Shown piece by piece: positions 24,060-35,084 of a DNA stretch of 64,000 bases. The translations under genes were made by a program, and so were the position numbers. This DNA is from Nannochloris sp. 'desiccata' (taxonomy: Eukaryota; Chlorophyta; Trebouxiophyceae; Chlorellales; Chlorellaceae). The notes under the pieces were generated by a model, which was not told where the DNA came from, did no database searches, and saw only the letters and a list, made by a program, of their open reading frames with translations. The stretch covers positions 930,001-994,000 of the forward strand of contig JAGTXX020000011.1 of assembly GCA_019044685.2 (NCBI GenBank), written 5' to 3'. Each line of letters opens with the position of its first letter. Position 1 is the stretch's first letter.

Positions 24060-24485
24060 TGTTGGAATTTTCAATTTGTAATAATGTAGTTTGATACGTG
24101 CTATAAGAACATCCCAGTAGTCCAGGTCTTGAGGCTAAAAGATTAAAGCTAGTTAAAACAGCGGCGATGAAGTTTATTTAACGATTGCAAAGTGAAGCTA
24201 GTGCCGACGCTCTAGATAATGTTGCAATATTTATACACTACTATAGTAAATCTTGTATCAAAGCCACGGTTTGAGGAATTTGTGGATTTAAGTGGGTTTC
24301 ACAACAGCATCGCAGCTAGAACAAATTCGCTTCTCCTTGCTAGCACAGTCCCCTTAACCCAAACTTCCCCATTAAGCGGCAAAATTATTTAATGGGTTTC
24401 TAATTTTAGGTGAAATCGATACTATATTTGGCGATTTCAAAGCTGTGGCCCAACTATTCTCTCCATTGTCATAGCAGATTCTTAA
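24060..24485. promoter_or_regulatory. bidirectional promoter region between START-like gene and 6-phosphogluconolactonase
   Basis: The two genes diverge from this 426-bp stretch. On the minus strand a TATA-like box (TGTATAAATATT, 24226-24237) precedes the START-like gene. No other gene or repeat is visible. Confidence 0.45.
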
Positions 24486-25827
24486 ATGATTGCTGCTGCT
24501 TTCACTACTGCATCTCAGTGCACTGTCCGCGCTGCTGCTTCATCCGAAGGATCTGCTAACCGCAAAGTAAAGCGCAAAGGAGTAGTATCTCGCGCACAGA
24601 ATAAACCTAAATCTGAAGAGCCTGCTAGCATCGTCTTTGGCAACCCTGCTGCCGCCAACGGCAAGCCTGTATTGGAAAAGATAGAGTCTAAAGCACCTTC
24701 GCCCAGTATTAATATCATCAGCCCCGTCAGTCAGTGAGTTTTCGCGACAGCCCAAGGCTTGGAGCTCCGATCTCTGATTCAATGGTGCCTTGTAGGCACT
24801 AGCGAGCTTGTCTTTATTGGATAGTCTCCAAACTCTATTCAAACAGTCTTAATATTTCAAGTGTTTACATAATCATTGAAATTTCTGTAATTAATTCCCC
24901 TTCCCATTTTCCAGGTGGCCCACCGGCATCCCTCCTGCAATGGGCGGTCACTACATGTGCTCTGGAATCCTTGCCCCCCTCTCCAAATCCAAGGGTCCTG
25001 GCATCGATATTGCACCACAATACTTCACCTACCCCGCTGGAGAATCTGAAATCGATGTGATTGTCCACGATAATGAATTCTCCGCCGCCAATGGTCTTGC
25101 CGACACTATTGCCCGTGCCTCTGCCGCCTCTATCGCTGCAAAGGGTTCCTTCACCGTTGCCCTTTCTGGAGGATCCCTTGTAAAATCTTTGGAAGGTCTT
25201 GTTGGTCGTTCTGATATTGATTTCACTCGATGGTACGTTTTCTTTGTTGATGAGCGTGTTGTCCCGCTTTCTTCCCCAGACTCCAATTACGCAGCTGCCC
25301 AAGAATCTTTGTTGCGTAAGGTGCCTATCCCTGCTTCTCACATCATTTCCATCAAGGAAGGTCTTCCTGCTTCTCAAGCTGCCGAGCACTATGCTGGTCG
25401 TATGTTGGATCTTCCCGAGTCTGTTCTGCCTCGTACTGCCTCTGGATATCCCGTACTTGATCTTGTACTGCTTGGAGTAGGTCCTGACGGACATGTGGCA
25501 TCTCTGTTCCCTAACCGTAAAGAGACTGCGACCACTTCTGGCTGGGTGCTCCCTGTTACCGACTCCCCCAAGCCTCCTTCCAACCGTATCACGATGACCA
25601 TGCCTGTGCTTAATGCTGCAGCCCGTGTAGCTGTCGTCGCTCTCGGTCCTGGTAAAGCGGAGGTTGTTCAACGTGCGCTTGAAGTGCAGAGTTTGCCTGG
25701 TGCGTTACCTGTTCAGCTTGTTCAGCCTGGTGCTGGGAAGTTGACATGGATTGTGGACAAGGCTGCAGCAGGAGATTTACAAGTAGCTGATTGGGATAAC
25801 ACCAAGAAATATCCTAGAAGCACGTGA
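24486..25827 (+). CDS. PGL: 6-phosphogluconolactonase, probably plastid
   Basis: Hydrolyses 6-phosphogluconolactone in the oxidative pentose-phosphate pathway. Exons 24486..24733 and 24915..25827, phase 2, GT-AG, 386 aa. The first exon is Ala/Ser/Lys-rich with few acids at the start, like a transit peptide, followed by a variable linker. Signature regions: FTVALSGGSLVKSLE, WYVFFVDERVVPLSSPDSNY, ILSIKE-like IISIKEGLPASQAAEHY, DLVLLGVGPDGHVASLFPN and WVLPVTDSPKPPSNRITMT, which cover the full active site. About 110 residues precede the catalytic domain, longer than the cytosolic enzyme and consistent with plastid targeting. Confidence 0.92.
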
Positions 25828-26055
25828 TTAACTTCAATAAAAGAGTATTAATACGAATGATTTGTTTATTTGTTTGGTAGAGAAGAGCGATAGTATCTTT
25901 CTTTGTGTTTTTATAGTTACATGCCCCTGTTCAATTTACGGGGAGCGATTTGTCTTATGTCTTTTTCTTAATTTGAAACGATTTACTAATTAAAATTCTA
26001 GGTGCAGTAGCACATGCATGTAAAAGGTAATTTTGCATTAACTTTAACTAAGCCA

Positions 26056-29000
26056 TTAACTATTGCTGCTTTGGGATTGGAAAGGCTCAGGACCATCCAA
26101 CCCAAGACTATCTCTCTTGAGAGCACCTCTAGCACTATACACAGCAAGCTCTTTCTTAACTAATTCCTCATTAAGAACGGCATGATTGCTACCATCATCG
26201 CCATCCAATTCCATTTCCATCCCATCACCGTCTATCTCTTCTCCTCCTCCTTGTTTTCCATCTGATGGAACGATACTATTACTTTCGTTATCGTCCACCA
26301 TCGTCTCGCCTGAAGTCTCGCCTTCCTTTCCACCTCCACGACTGGGAAGACCACGGAATAAAGTGAAGAGACCACCACCTTCATTCGCATCTTTACCATC
26401 ATCTACTTGAGCTGGGGGAGTATTCTCTTCTTCGTCAGCAGAAGGGTCGCTATTGAAGGGAGAAGCCGGAGCGGAAAATGCGGAACGCCCTTCTCCAGCT
26501 GGAAGTGACACAGCAGTCTTCTTCTTTTCTACAGAGGAGCACGTCATTTGTTTACGGGGGGACACGACCATGGTAGGTCTACCTACGTTATTGCTGGTGT
26601 TGTGGACCTTAAGTGGGGGTATTCCTTCTTTTTTTTGAACAAGAAGAAGACTACCACGGTACCGACCAGCACCACCAGCGACCTCATCGTCGTCTTCATC
26701 AGGGCTACAGGCACCACCACCTAAATCATGGATAAGATCTTCCATACTACGTTGTATTAATGGGGAATCCTCTGCTAGGGCATGGAATTTATCTTTAAGT
26801 GCGAGTTTAGCTGGAGACATAGTACGAGCAGGGCTTGCTACGGCTGCAGGAGGAGCTCCAGGGGCAGCGGCATCGACAGCGGTGGGGACGGCAATCATGG
26901 CCAGAGGTGCGGCAATAGCAGATTGATTATTAAGTTTCAAGTTAGTAATTATTTCTTGCTGTCTAGCGAATTGCTCTTCCATTAACTTCATTTTCTCTAT
27001 AAGAGATTGATTATGCGCTTCTAGCTCAGCTCGTTTGTGACGTTCTTGCTCCAAAAGCTCTTCTCCAGCAGCAGTTTGGACAGCGCCGCAGGCATTCAGG
27101 ATATCCTCAGCACGACGTCTCGCAGCATCAGACCTGCAGAGACAAATAATATAACATCAAAAGACAGTAAGCTCATAATTATTGTACGCATTGCTGCTTC
27201 AAAATAAATAAATAAATATAAGAAAGACAGCGTACTCTATCACTTGACGTTGGAGGTCTCCCCAAGCGGTATTCCCTTTTCCAGCCCCTTTTGCTGCCAA
27301 GATTTCTATAGCCACTTGATTAGAACTATTTCCGAGAGCATTCAAATTGTAGCTATTCTTCAGGGTAGACATAATAGCCGAATTATTGTTTGAAGTAGTA
27401 AAGTATTTAATAAGCCGAGTAGAGTGGGAGCAGAAACGTTCTTGAAGTCTGAAAGCTCGTTTTTGAGCAACAGCTTGGCGTTGCTGTTGATTTCCAGCAC
27501 CAGTGCCATGGCCAGGAGGACCTGCTAATGAAGAACGGTTGAGAATTTGGTTTTGTTGTTGCTGCTGATTGCGGGGTGTAGCAACCCGCAGAGGGGTAGA
27601 ACCTGAGGCCCCTGCGGCACCGTTACCGGCCTCAGCGGCAGGAGATGTCGTTGTTGCCCTTGCCCTTGCCTTGCGGTTGAACAGCCTGGCAGGACGCAGC
27701 TCTCCATTATGAGAGGCACGGTACCTCTTACATGTAACGCATTCCCACCCACCAGAATCTTTGTGTTTGTGAAGCTTGGGTGCTTCATCGCTGCCACAAT
27801 GATAACACGTGTCTCCTCCGCTTTCTGCAGCAGCTGCACCATGACCAGCAGCTGACCTACCACGTGCAGAGTGACACGTATTACAAAGAAGATCACCAGT
27901 TTCTTCATCTTCATGCAATTGTTTAGCAGAAAGGGTGCCACACTGGCTGCAACCATTGTCGTTGCCAGCTTCAGTTTTTTCTTCTTCCTCTTCTTGATCG
28001 TCGACGTCGTCCAACTCGGCTTCTGCAGCCTCTACAGTAAACTCCTCCTCGTCATCGCTGCTTTTCTTTTTCGAGACTTTACCACGTTTCTTTGCTTTAT
28101 CATCGTCGTCATCGTCGTCGCTGCTATCGGAGATTGATTCAAAGGCGGTGCGAGGAAGCCTGAATCGAACACGTTTGAGTTTCTTTCTTTTACCGGAAGT
28201 GGTGGGTGCGGAAAGAGAGCCTACTTTCTTTAAGAGGATTTTGGTGTCGTCAGGGACGATGATACGTTTTTCAAGCTGTTCTATAGCCTCAGGTCTGCAA
28301 TCATGGAGGGTTAGAAAGGGAACGGGTAATGGAAAAAAAGGGAGAGTCAAACTAGAGTATTTGGTAATAGTAAGGGAAATCATTGTGGCACTCGCTCAAA
28401 GGTAAAATTACAAACAAGGAATTACTTACGGTGCCTCTTCGAATCCTAATGCTCCCATCCAAATTGGCACTGTAATTTCTGCCGCAGGCACCACGAGCCA
28501 CTGCACTCCCAGATCATTCAGCATCTTTTCTAAAGCAGAAAGTAATCTTTTGCAATTGCCTTCTCGTCGGTAGCCATCCTTTGTGACGATAAAGGGGATT
28601 TCAGCGAGTAAAGTACCATGCGCACGAATAACAGCAGCAGCTACAATATTTCCACCTTTACGGAGAATAAAATTGAGGAAGTTTGAGCAGTCAGGAGGTT
28701 GTTCATCAGCAGCAGTATCTTTGATGCTGTGGTTGGCACCCCTGCAGACGAGTTCTACAAGGTCACTGCCGTCAGCGTATTGCGAGGGACCAAAAGCGCT
28801 GTGAAACATGGAAACTACAGTTCCTACGACGTTTTGGCTCGCTGCAGAGTAGTGAGATAGAAGAAAAACAGTGAGAAAGAAAAAGTTGAGCAGTCGCGAG
28901 ACGAGGGCGAAGAACTCGCAGTTTATTTAGATTAAAGGAGATATTGAGATCGTACATCTATATTTCTCAGAGTATCTGACAATTTCAGAGGTACAGATGC

Positions 29001-29392
29001 CGCTCTTCTCAAGAGGACGGCGCTGGTTGGTGGCATCCACTAAGCCGGTGGCAACACGCTTGCAAGCCTGGACAGAGCAAAAACAAAATCGGGAGTTTGG
29101 CAAGAGCTGTCAAGTCTTCATGGCTCTAGGATTATAGAAATGTAAGTTTTACAATAGATTAGAAGCTTCTTACATCGCTACAAAACCACACAAACGAAGG
29201 GCTTGCTACTTCCTCTGAACTAATACCACTTCCATTCTTGCGAAGACACTTCAAGTGCGCCCCATGGTCCAAGCAGCAGTCGCATAAAATCATTGCATCT
29301 TCTTCTACTGTATCATCAGCACATTCTCCACCCTTGCAGTGGATGCAAAGCTGCCGCGCTGTGAAATCTTGCGCTGCAATTATTTCGGGCAT
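26056..29392 (-). CDS. PHD-finger/GNAT acetyltransferase with two GATA-type zinc fingers
   Basis: Exons 29174..29392, 28956..29067, 28430..28841, 27236..28294 and 26056..27133; phases 0,1,2,2 all agree; 959 aa. Order: (1) PHD-like C4HC3 module, residues ~16-75, with CIHC, ILCDCC, HLKC and WFCSDACK, the last joined across intron 1; (2) GNAT domain ~110-248, with IPFIVTKDGYRREGNCKRLL (acetyl-CoA loop) and WMGALGF, like plant IDM1/ROS4-type PHD-GNAT proteins; (3) acidic, Asp-rich spacer; (4) two zinc fingers, CSQC-x18-CNTC and CYHC-x18-CVTC, both exactly CX2CX18CX2C as in plant GATA factors; (5) Gln-rich part, a coiled coil (EQERHKRAELEAHNQSLIEK) and an acidic tail. Probably a nuclear histone acetyltransferase or chromatin reader. 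Joining (1-2) to (4) is unusual. The 5' end may be longer, since IDM1-type proteins usually have more N-terminal sequence. Confidence 0.8.
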
Positions 29393-29614
29393 TGCAGCTG
29401 AAGAGTTTCGCGCAACGCGAACAGGACGTCTTTCGGAAAGTTGTAAAGAAGTTTATATCTGTTTTACAATCACGATACGAGTTTTGGCAGAAATTATCGA
29501 CCTTTGCAGTGCAATTCGAGGCAAAAAGCTTAAATTCTCAAAACAGGCAGTCGGTCAAAGCTTTGAGTTCGTCTATCTAATAAGCACCCTTCCGAAGCTT
29601 TCGATGCTTACTAA

Positions 29615-30460
29615 ATGTATTTAAAAGATATGAAAATGATGCATGTTCTGCTATGCATACTAGTTTGGACTATAAATTGCCTCGCCGATCACAATTCGCC
29701 TCTTGATCATGCTTTAAAATTTCACTGCGAAACCAGCGATTGCACAACTGACACCTCTGATACAATCTCTTCAAATATTGAATTTCGATTAGAAGGTTCA
29801 GGTTTTCATAGAAGGTTGCATTATTCTTTAGAGTTGACCTGCCTCGATGAGAAAGTCCATCGCCCGCCTCTCAGTTTAGCCATCATTCAGCCCCTTCCAG
29901 CAGCCATTTATGCAAATATATATGAATTAGACTCCGCCTTTTTAGCGGGAGGTGGTCCGGAGGTGCGTTTGTTTGGAGAAGTGGATGTGGAAAGCATTGA
30001 AAAGTTTGCCCAACCAACAGCGCTTGCTATTTATAGCACCGCCACTGAAGCAGCGACGGCAAAAGAGGGCAACGCTGTGAGAGGCAGTTGTGGCGCAGTC
30101 AATGTATCAATTCCATTGCATGGAAGGTATCCACGAGCTGCTCAAGGTGCCAATAAAAGTGAACCTGTATGTTGGAATGAGCTTCTAAAAGGGATACTAG
30201 TGGATATAAAACTGCCAGCACCAACCGTGCTCATGCAGTCGGCTGCAGCAAAGCAGTGGAGCAGAGCAAAGCACAATGAACAGCTACAAACAGAAAGCTT
30301 AGTCTGGTCATTGCCAGCCGGTGATATGCGGTTGCAGACTCTAACTTCTGCGATAACAGCTGCTGTACTGTGTGCATCAGCGGCCTTGGTCGTTCATTCA
30401 ATTTTCTTTTCTAGGACAGATCAAATTTCTAGCTCTTTTAATAAGAAAAGGCGCGTGTAA
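29615..30460 (+). CDS. PIGX: PIG-X/PBN1-like regulatory subunit of GPI mannosyltransferase I
   Basis: PIG-X stabilises PIG-M, which adds the first mannose to the GPI anchor in the ER lumen. Intronless, 281 aa. It has an N-terminal signal peptide (MMHVLLCILVWTINCLA), a lumenal beta-rich domain and one C-terminal membrane span (AITAAVLCASAALVVHSIFF) followed by a basic cytosolic tail. The family-like blocks are LPAAIYANIYEL, DVESIEKFAQPTALAIYS, IPLHGRYP, CWNELLKGILVDIKLPAP and SLPAGD just before the membrane span. Overall similarity in this family is always low, so the call rests on the order of these blocks plus topology. Convergent with the PPR gene. Confidence 0.7.
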   Translation: MYLKDMKMMHVLLCILVWTINCLADHNSPLDHALKFHCETSDCTTDTSDTISSNIEFRLEGSGFHRRLHYSLELTCLDEKVHRPPLSLAIIQPLPAAIYANIYELDSAFLAGGGPEVRLFGEVDVESIEKFAQPTALAIYSTATEAATAKEGNAVRGSCGAVNVSIPLHGRYPRAAQGANKSEPVCWNELLKGILVDIKLPAPTVLMQSAAAKQWSRAKHNEQLQTESLVWSLPAGDMRLQTLTSAITAAVLCASAALVVHSIFFSRTDQISSSFNKKRRV

Positions 30461-31003
30461 ACATTATTACCGATTTTTACAAATAGTAGCGAGCTCATAA
30501 TAACATCATTTGCTATGCATTGGTTGAGTGCTATGAAAAGAAAAGTACGTGTGACGGGATGACGGAATAAAAAGCAGATGCAACCGCAGATTTGTATTTT
30601 CATTCTTTGTCGAGATGAGCAATAAAACAAAACAATCATATCATACTTGCTAGTGACTTTGAAACCAAGGTAGAAACGTTTGGAGAAATACAAAGGGCAA
30701 AGAAGCAAAAACAGCAATTGCTTATCTTGATAAGAAATAAAGAAGCTTCCCTCCAAAGAGCAGGAAAAGTGAAGTTACGAAACAGGAATATAGTGCATAT
30801 TATAGAATAATAGAAAAGAGGGGGAGAGGGGAGTTTCTTAATGGTGAGTTTAATAAAGGGTATAGAAGGTTCAATTAAAATACTTGAAATTGCTCATGCT
30901 TTGCATGGAATATAAGGGAGGGGTTAAAAAGGCAGAAAAGGTTGTATCACAATATGAGTATGCCGGGAATGTGGGAGGTCGTTTGTCTACTCTGGAAATC
31001 AAG
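30461..31003. other. intergenic between convergent PIG-X and PPR genes
   Basis: This 543-bp AT-rich stretch is the meeting point of two 3' ends. Only short frames without coding character are present; I see no RNA gene or repeat. Confidence 0.5.
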
Positions 31004-34000
31004 CTATGATGAAATACCAAGCATGTGCATCAAATTGACACATTGATTCATCTGCCCCGTACCATCTGCACCACCTTCCATCGAGTACCCAGTCATATCG
31101 TGCAATACCAATGGCCATGATGGTACCAGACCCATGCTTTGGCGCGCTTTGTACAAACATGCAGCAGCAACCAAAGAAGGATCCATCGTGATAAAGGCAG
31201 GACTTAACGCAGCTTTGGCGACTAAATCTGTGGCAGTGAGGGCCATCACGTGAGCTAATTGGCATTTTTGGAGAGAAGAATCGTCACAGCCAAGGCGCTC
31301 AAGATATAAATGAAGGACTCGGAGAGGAGAAATGGCGGCAGGATCATTTCCCAGGGTCGATAATACCCTTTGTTCTGCTTCTAACACTGCAGAAACAGGT
31401 AATCCAGCAGCTTGAAGGACCACTTGACCATGTCTGAGAATGATAGAGGCGTTTCCAGCTTGACGGCACGCCAATAACAGCAATGCAGCAGCACAGGCGG
31501 GAGCAGGAGGCTGCTGCGTGCATGGTGCCAATGAGAGTAAACGATTGCAAAGTTGTACTGCATCGTGGGCAGTATCTTCACGAAGCTGTAAGCCACCACA
31601 TAAAGCAGTTATGCATGAAATAATATCATGACGAAGGGCAGCTGCCTCGGGAGTACACAACGCCTCTGGCTCAAGGTCAGCTACTTTGCAGGTATTTTCA
31701 AACTCTCGTACTGCAGAGAACGCTTTACCACACTGCACCTCTGCTGCGCGGTCGTCTTTCAACAATTGAGAACCTGTAGGTCCAGTAACACTGGCAGCGA
31801 AATCGAAAACTGATAGCAACGCCAAACCGGAAGGGGACACGGCCCAAGAAGGCAGGACACGTCCATCTGCGTTGATCACCAAGCCTTGAGTGCCAAGAAC
31901 GGCATTTGCAGGTACAGAGAATGCAGCAAACATGGCATTAAGAGCATCGCAGGTCGAATCAAAAGAGTGATTCGGATCGGCATGTTTCCCCCGAACCAGC
32001 AACAAAGAACGCATTGCTGGATTCGCTACAAAGGCAGCAGCTGCAGATAACCCCTCTCTGAAATGACACAACCACCGCAAGGTTACTAAAATAACAGCAC
32101 CTTGGGAGTATGCAGTCGCTGTCGCTTCTCCACCAGAAACGCTTTGCATTCGAAGAGCACCTTGGCGCTGAGCTACCCCTAATAGTTGGACAGCCTTGGC
32201 CAGAGCAGGTAACCTCCCACTAGACCACAGAGCACCTAATGCTGCGTTATATACACCCGCATCTGGACGGATGCCTCCAGCTTGAGCCTTTTCCAAAGCT
32301 TGCAGTGCTTGACGCCACTGACCACCGCTCTCAAAGGCAGCCACCAAGGCAGAGTACGTAGTCCCATCAGGACGACACCCAGCTCCAGGCATAGCTTCAA
32401 CAAGCTCTGCTGCCTTCTGCCACATACCAGAATGTGCACATGCAGCTACAAGCCCATTAAATGTCACTACATTGGGTCTGACGCCAGCTGCCTTCATCTC
32501 TTCAAATAACTCCAAAGCAGCCTCAGCACGCCCAGCGCGTTCAAGCACAGAGATCAAGGACGAATACGTTATCACATTCGGTTCACACCCGCGTGCAGAC
32601 ATATCTCGATACATTTTTAAAGCTTCATCGACTTGTCCTGCACGTCCAAAAGCGGAAATTACAGAGGTGTACGTCGTTCCTGTGGGCTCCACGCCATCAG
32701 AAAGCATCCTTTCATATACACGCAACGCGGCAGCAGGCTGCCCAGCTTTCCCACATGCCGAAATAATAGAGTTGTAGGTACGTGCTTCTGGGGTAAGGCC
32801 TTGCCTGGCAATGGGCTCTAAAACATCAGCTGCTTTGGCCCATTGACCGGTTCGAGAGTAAGCGTCAATAAGGATGTTGTACGTAACCAGATTAGGGGTG
32901 CAGCCTTCAGATAAGAGCTGTTCGTAGACATCTAAACCAAGCTCACATTCACTAGAAAAACAAGAGGTAGAAAGATGTTAGATATGGTGTGGCTTTGTAG
33001 TACTCATTCATAGTAATTAATTTTGGACCGCAGAAGAAGACGACGGAAATAAGGAGGCAGCAGCGACAATAAAGATAGAACCAACAAAAAGCAATTAATA
33101 CTTACTTGCACTTGACGCAGACACTCATTAACGCCGAATACGTATGCACATTACACTGGATACCCTTTCCACGCATCTCTGCAACCAATTCCAGAGCTCT
33201 ACGCAAGTGTTGATGGCCTCCACACTGAGATATCACAGTTGTATATGTATATAAATCCGCTAATGGAGCTAATTGATGCTCTTCTGGCAAGGCTCTAAGG
33301 TAATCAAACAGCTCTGTAGCACGTGCTTGTTGTCCTGCTTTAGAAAGTTCCTTTAACAACGCAGCAACAGCGCGAGAATCGAGTGTGCGAAGACCAGAAG
33401 CCAAGCGGGGTGCCTCTAAAACTGCTTGAGCTGCTTTTAGCGATATGATGCCACGGACAAGACTATCTACTGTATATTCTTGAGGTTGAGTGTTGAGTTC
33501 TGTAGGGGTTACTTTATCACCTTTGCGAACGCTGGTGATGCTTTGCCAAAGCCTCCGGTAGCCTTGGGGGGCCTTGTTGTTAGTTGCTGTGGAGGAGGAC
33601 TCGCCTTCCTCAGCTGCGGCTGCTGTAGCGTGTACATGGTGAAATTGTCCGATTTCAGAGAGCGCAAAAGATGCATCGGTTGTTCCGTATATAGATTGTG
33701 AATGGTAGGATGCATCAGGCGTTAAAGGGGTGCTACTGGGTACACTCGAGGCGAGAGGAGAGACACTGCCTTCCTCACTTGGGACGCCCGAAGCGGCACT
33801 TAAATCAGGGACAACTTTACGATTTCCTCCAAAAGGCCAGCTCAATTTGCGTTCATGGTTAGGTTTCTCGCTCGCTATTACTTTCTTAGCTACCTTGGAG
33901 CCAGAATCTTGTGTTTCCAAATCCAGCCCCAACAACTCAGATGAGATGTGAGCCAGGACTTGCTCTGTTGTCGATGCAAATTCTTCCTCGGAGAGCTGTT

Positions 34001-34169
34001 CTTGCTCTTCACTAGCATCTTGAATTGAGTTGGAGTTCCACCACCGAGTAATAGACGAAGTTTTGCTGGCAGAACGCAGGTTTTTATTAACATCGCTGGG
34101 GCGAGGGTTGGATTGAAGCGCTCCGCTAAAGCAGCCATACGGCCTCACGACGTCGTTATCGTTCTGCAT
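31004..34169 (-). CDS. pentatricopeptide repeat protein, probably organellar RNA-binding
   Basis: Exons 33106..34169 and 31004..32951, phase 2 (donor GTAAGT, acceptor TTTTCTAG), 1003 aa. The central part, starting around the end of exon 1, is a run of about nine 35-residue P-type PPR units, e.g. NVHTYSALMSVCVKC, NLVTYNILIDAYSRTGQWAKA, TTYTSVISAFGRAGQVDEA and NVVTFNGLVAACAHSGMWQKA. Consecutive units read Val/Thr-Tyr and Ala-Gly in the usual places, so the array is intact. The N-terminal ~230 residues are Ser-rich and low in hydrophobics. The C-terminal ~400 residues are not PPR: an Ala/Leu-rich helical region with no SMR, E or DYW motif visible. P-type proteins usually stabilise or help translate organelle mRNAs; the target is unknown. 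The 5' side borders the mobile-element island. Confidence 0.88.
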
Positions 34170-34357
34170 TAGCTCTTAGAATCGCATAATATATATTAAA
34201 ATTCCACTAAACAACTTGTTAAAGCAAAAATAAACAACTCGATGATACCCTAAAATTCTTAGCAAAAACAATGTGTTCAAAAGGCAGCCAGAAAGATGAC
34301 ACGGCTGGCCTGGTTGAATTTAAATTAATTTTGTTTACGGGTTTGAACCTTTGTGTG

Positions 34358-34376
34358 CGCCGCAAACTTTGCGGCG
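34358..34376. repeat. 9-bp perfect inverted repeat with 1-nt spacer
   Basis: CGCCGCAAA / TTTGCGGCG with a single spacer base. It lies at the PPR-side edge of the mobile-element island. Confidence 0.7.
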
Positions 34377-34394
34377 ATTCTAAGATCACGCATC

Positions 34395-34560
34395 AAATTT
34401 TGCTGGGAATAATTTTGGCACGTGCTGGCTGGCCCAGCACCGTGCTGAGCACGTGCCAAACTTTGAAACCAGTGGTGCCAAAAAATGAGAATTTCAAAAA
34501 AAATGAGAATTTCAATCCACAGCCCTATCTACCCTGCTGGGAGACGGTGGGAGAAGGCAA
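34395..34560. repeat. element-end fragment with palindrome and tandem repeat
   Basis: The block shares ordered words with ~39320-39385: a '...TTGGCA-GTGCTGGCTG...' stretch, then A-rich sequence leading to GAGAATxTCAATCCACAGC. It contains a perfect 10-bp inverted repeat (GGCACGTGCT at 34417-34426 and AGCACGTGCC at 34448-34457) and a near-perfect tandem copy of AATGAGAATTTCAA (~34485-34516). It reads as the end of the same element family that is repeated further right. Confidence 0.6.
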
Positions 34561-34640
34561 CCAAAACGAAGTTAAGTTAGAAGAAATATGTATCCCATAA
34601 ATGTATTTCTCCCGTCGTCGCTTGCCAATGGGCATCCAGC

Positions 34641-34940
34641 ATGTTCTTCCAGCATGTTCATATTCGCCCATCACAGTCACCTTGGTCTTCACCAGTGCTG
34701 CTTGCAAAGAAGAAGGATTCTGGTCCTGGTGCAAGTGGTCTGCGCTTTTGCATCGACTACCGTGCTTTAAACCTGGTTTCTATCGACGATAAGTATCCCA
34801 TACCTGTCGCTGAGTCTTTGTTTCGCCGTTTATAAGGTTCTACTGTCTTCTCGAAATTGGATTCGCGCTCTGGATATCATCAAGTCAAAGTGAAAGCGGA
34901 AGATACCGAGAAAACTGCTTTTATCACTCGGTATCACTAG
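34641..34940 (+). pseudogene. Ty3/gypsy-type reverse transcriptase fragment, interrupted
   Basis: One frame gives the start of a Ty3/gypsy reverse transcriptase: [38 protein letters not shown], then an in-frame TAA at about 34833, and beyond it in the same frame [16 protein letters not shown] and [10 protein letters not shown], then a TAG near 34940. The catalytic YxDD box and everything after it are absent, as are gag and integrase nearby. It is a short, dead relic. Identification of the family is secure from the order of conserved blocks. Confidence 0.88.
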
Positions 34941-35084
34941 CAAGGAATGGCCGATTTTACCCCGCCAATTCCCAGCCTCTTTTGAAATCGCGAATTTCAT
35001 TTTTAATGGACTTCTTATATATCATAGTCTATGAATTAATTAAAAACTAGGCATCCTGCGCGGGTTCAATACCAGCCAAGGTAA

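Noticed and set aside
34600..34835. Three overlapping plus-strand ORFs over the reverse transcriptase.
   Set aside because: Only the frame with the RT blocks has meaning; the others are shadows, and even that frame is interrupted.
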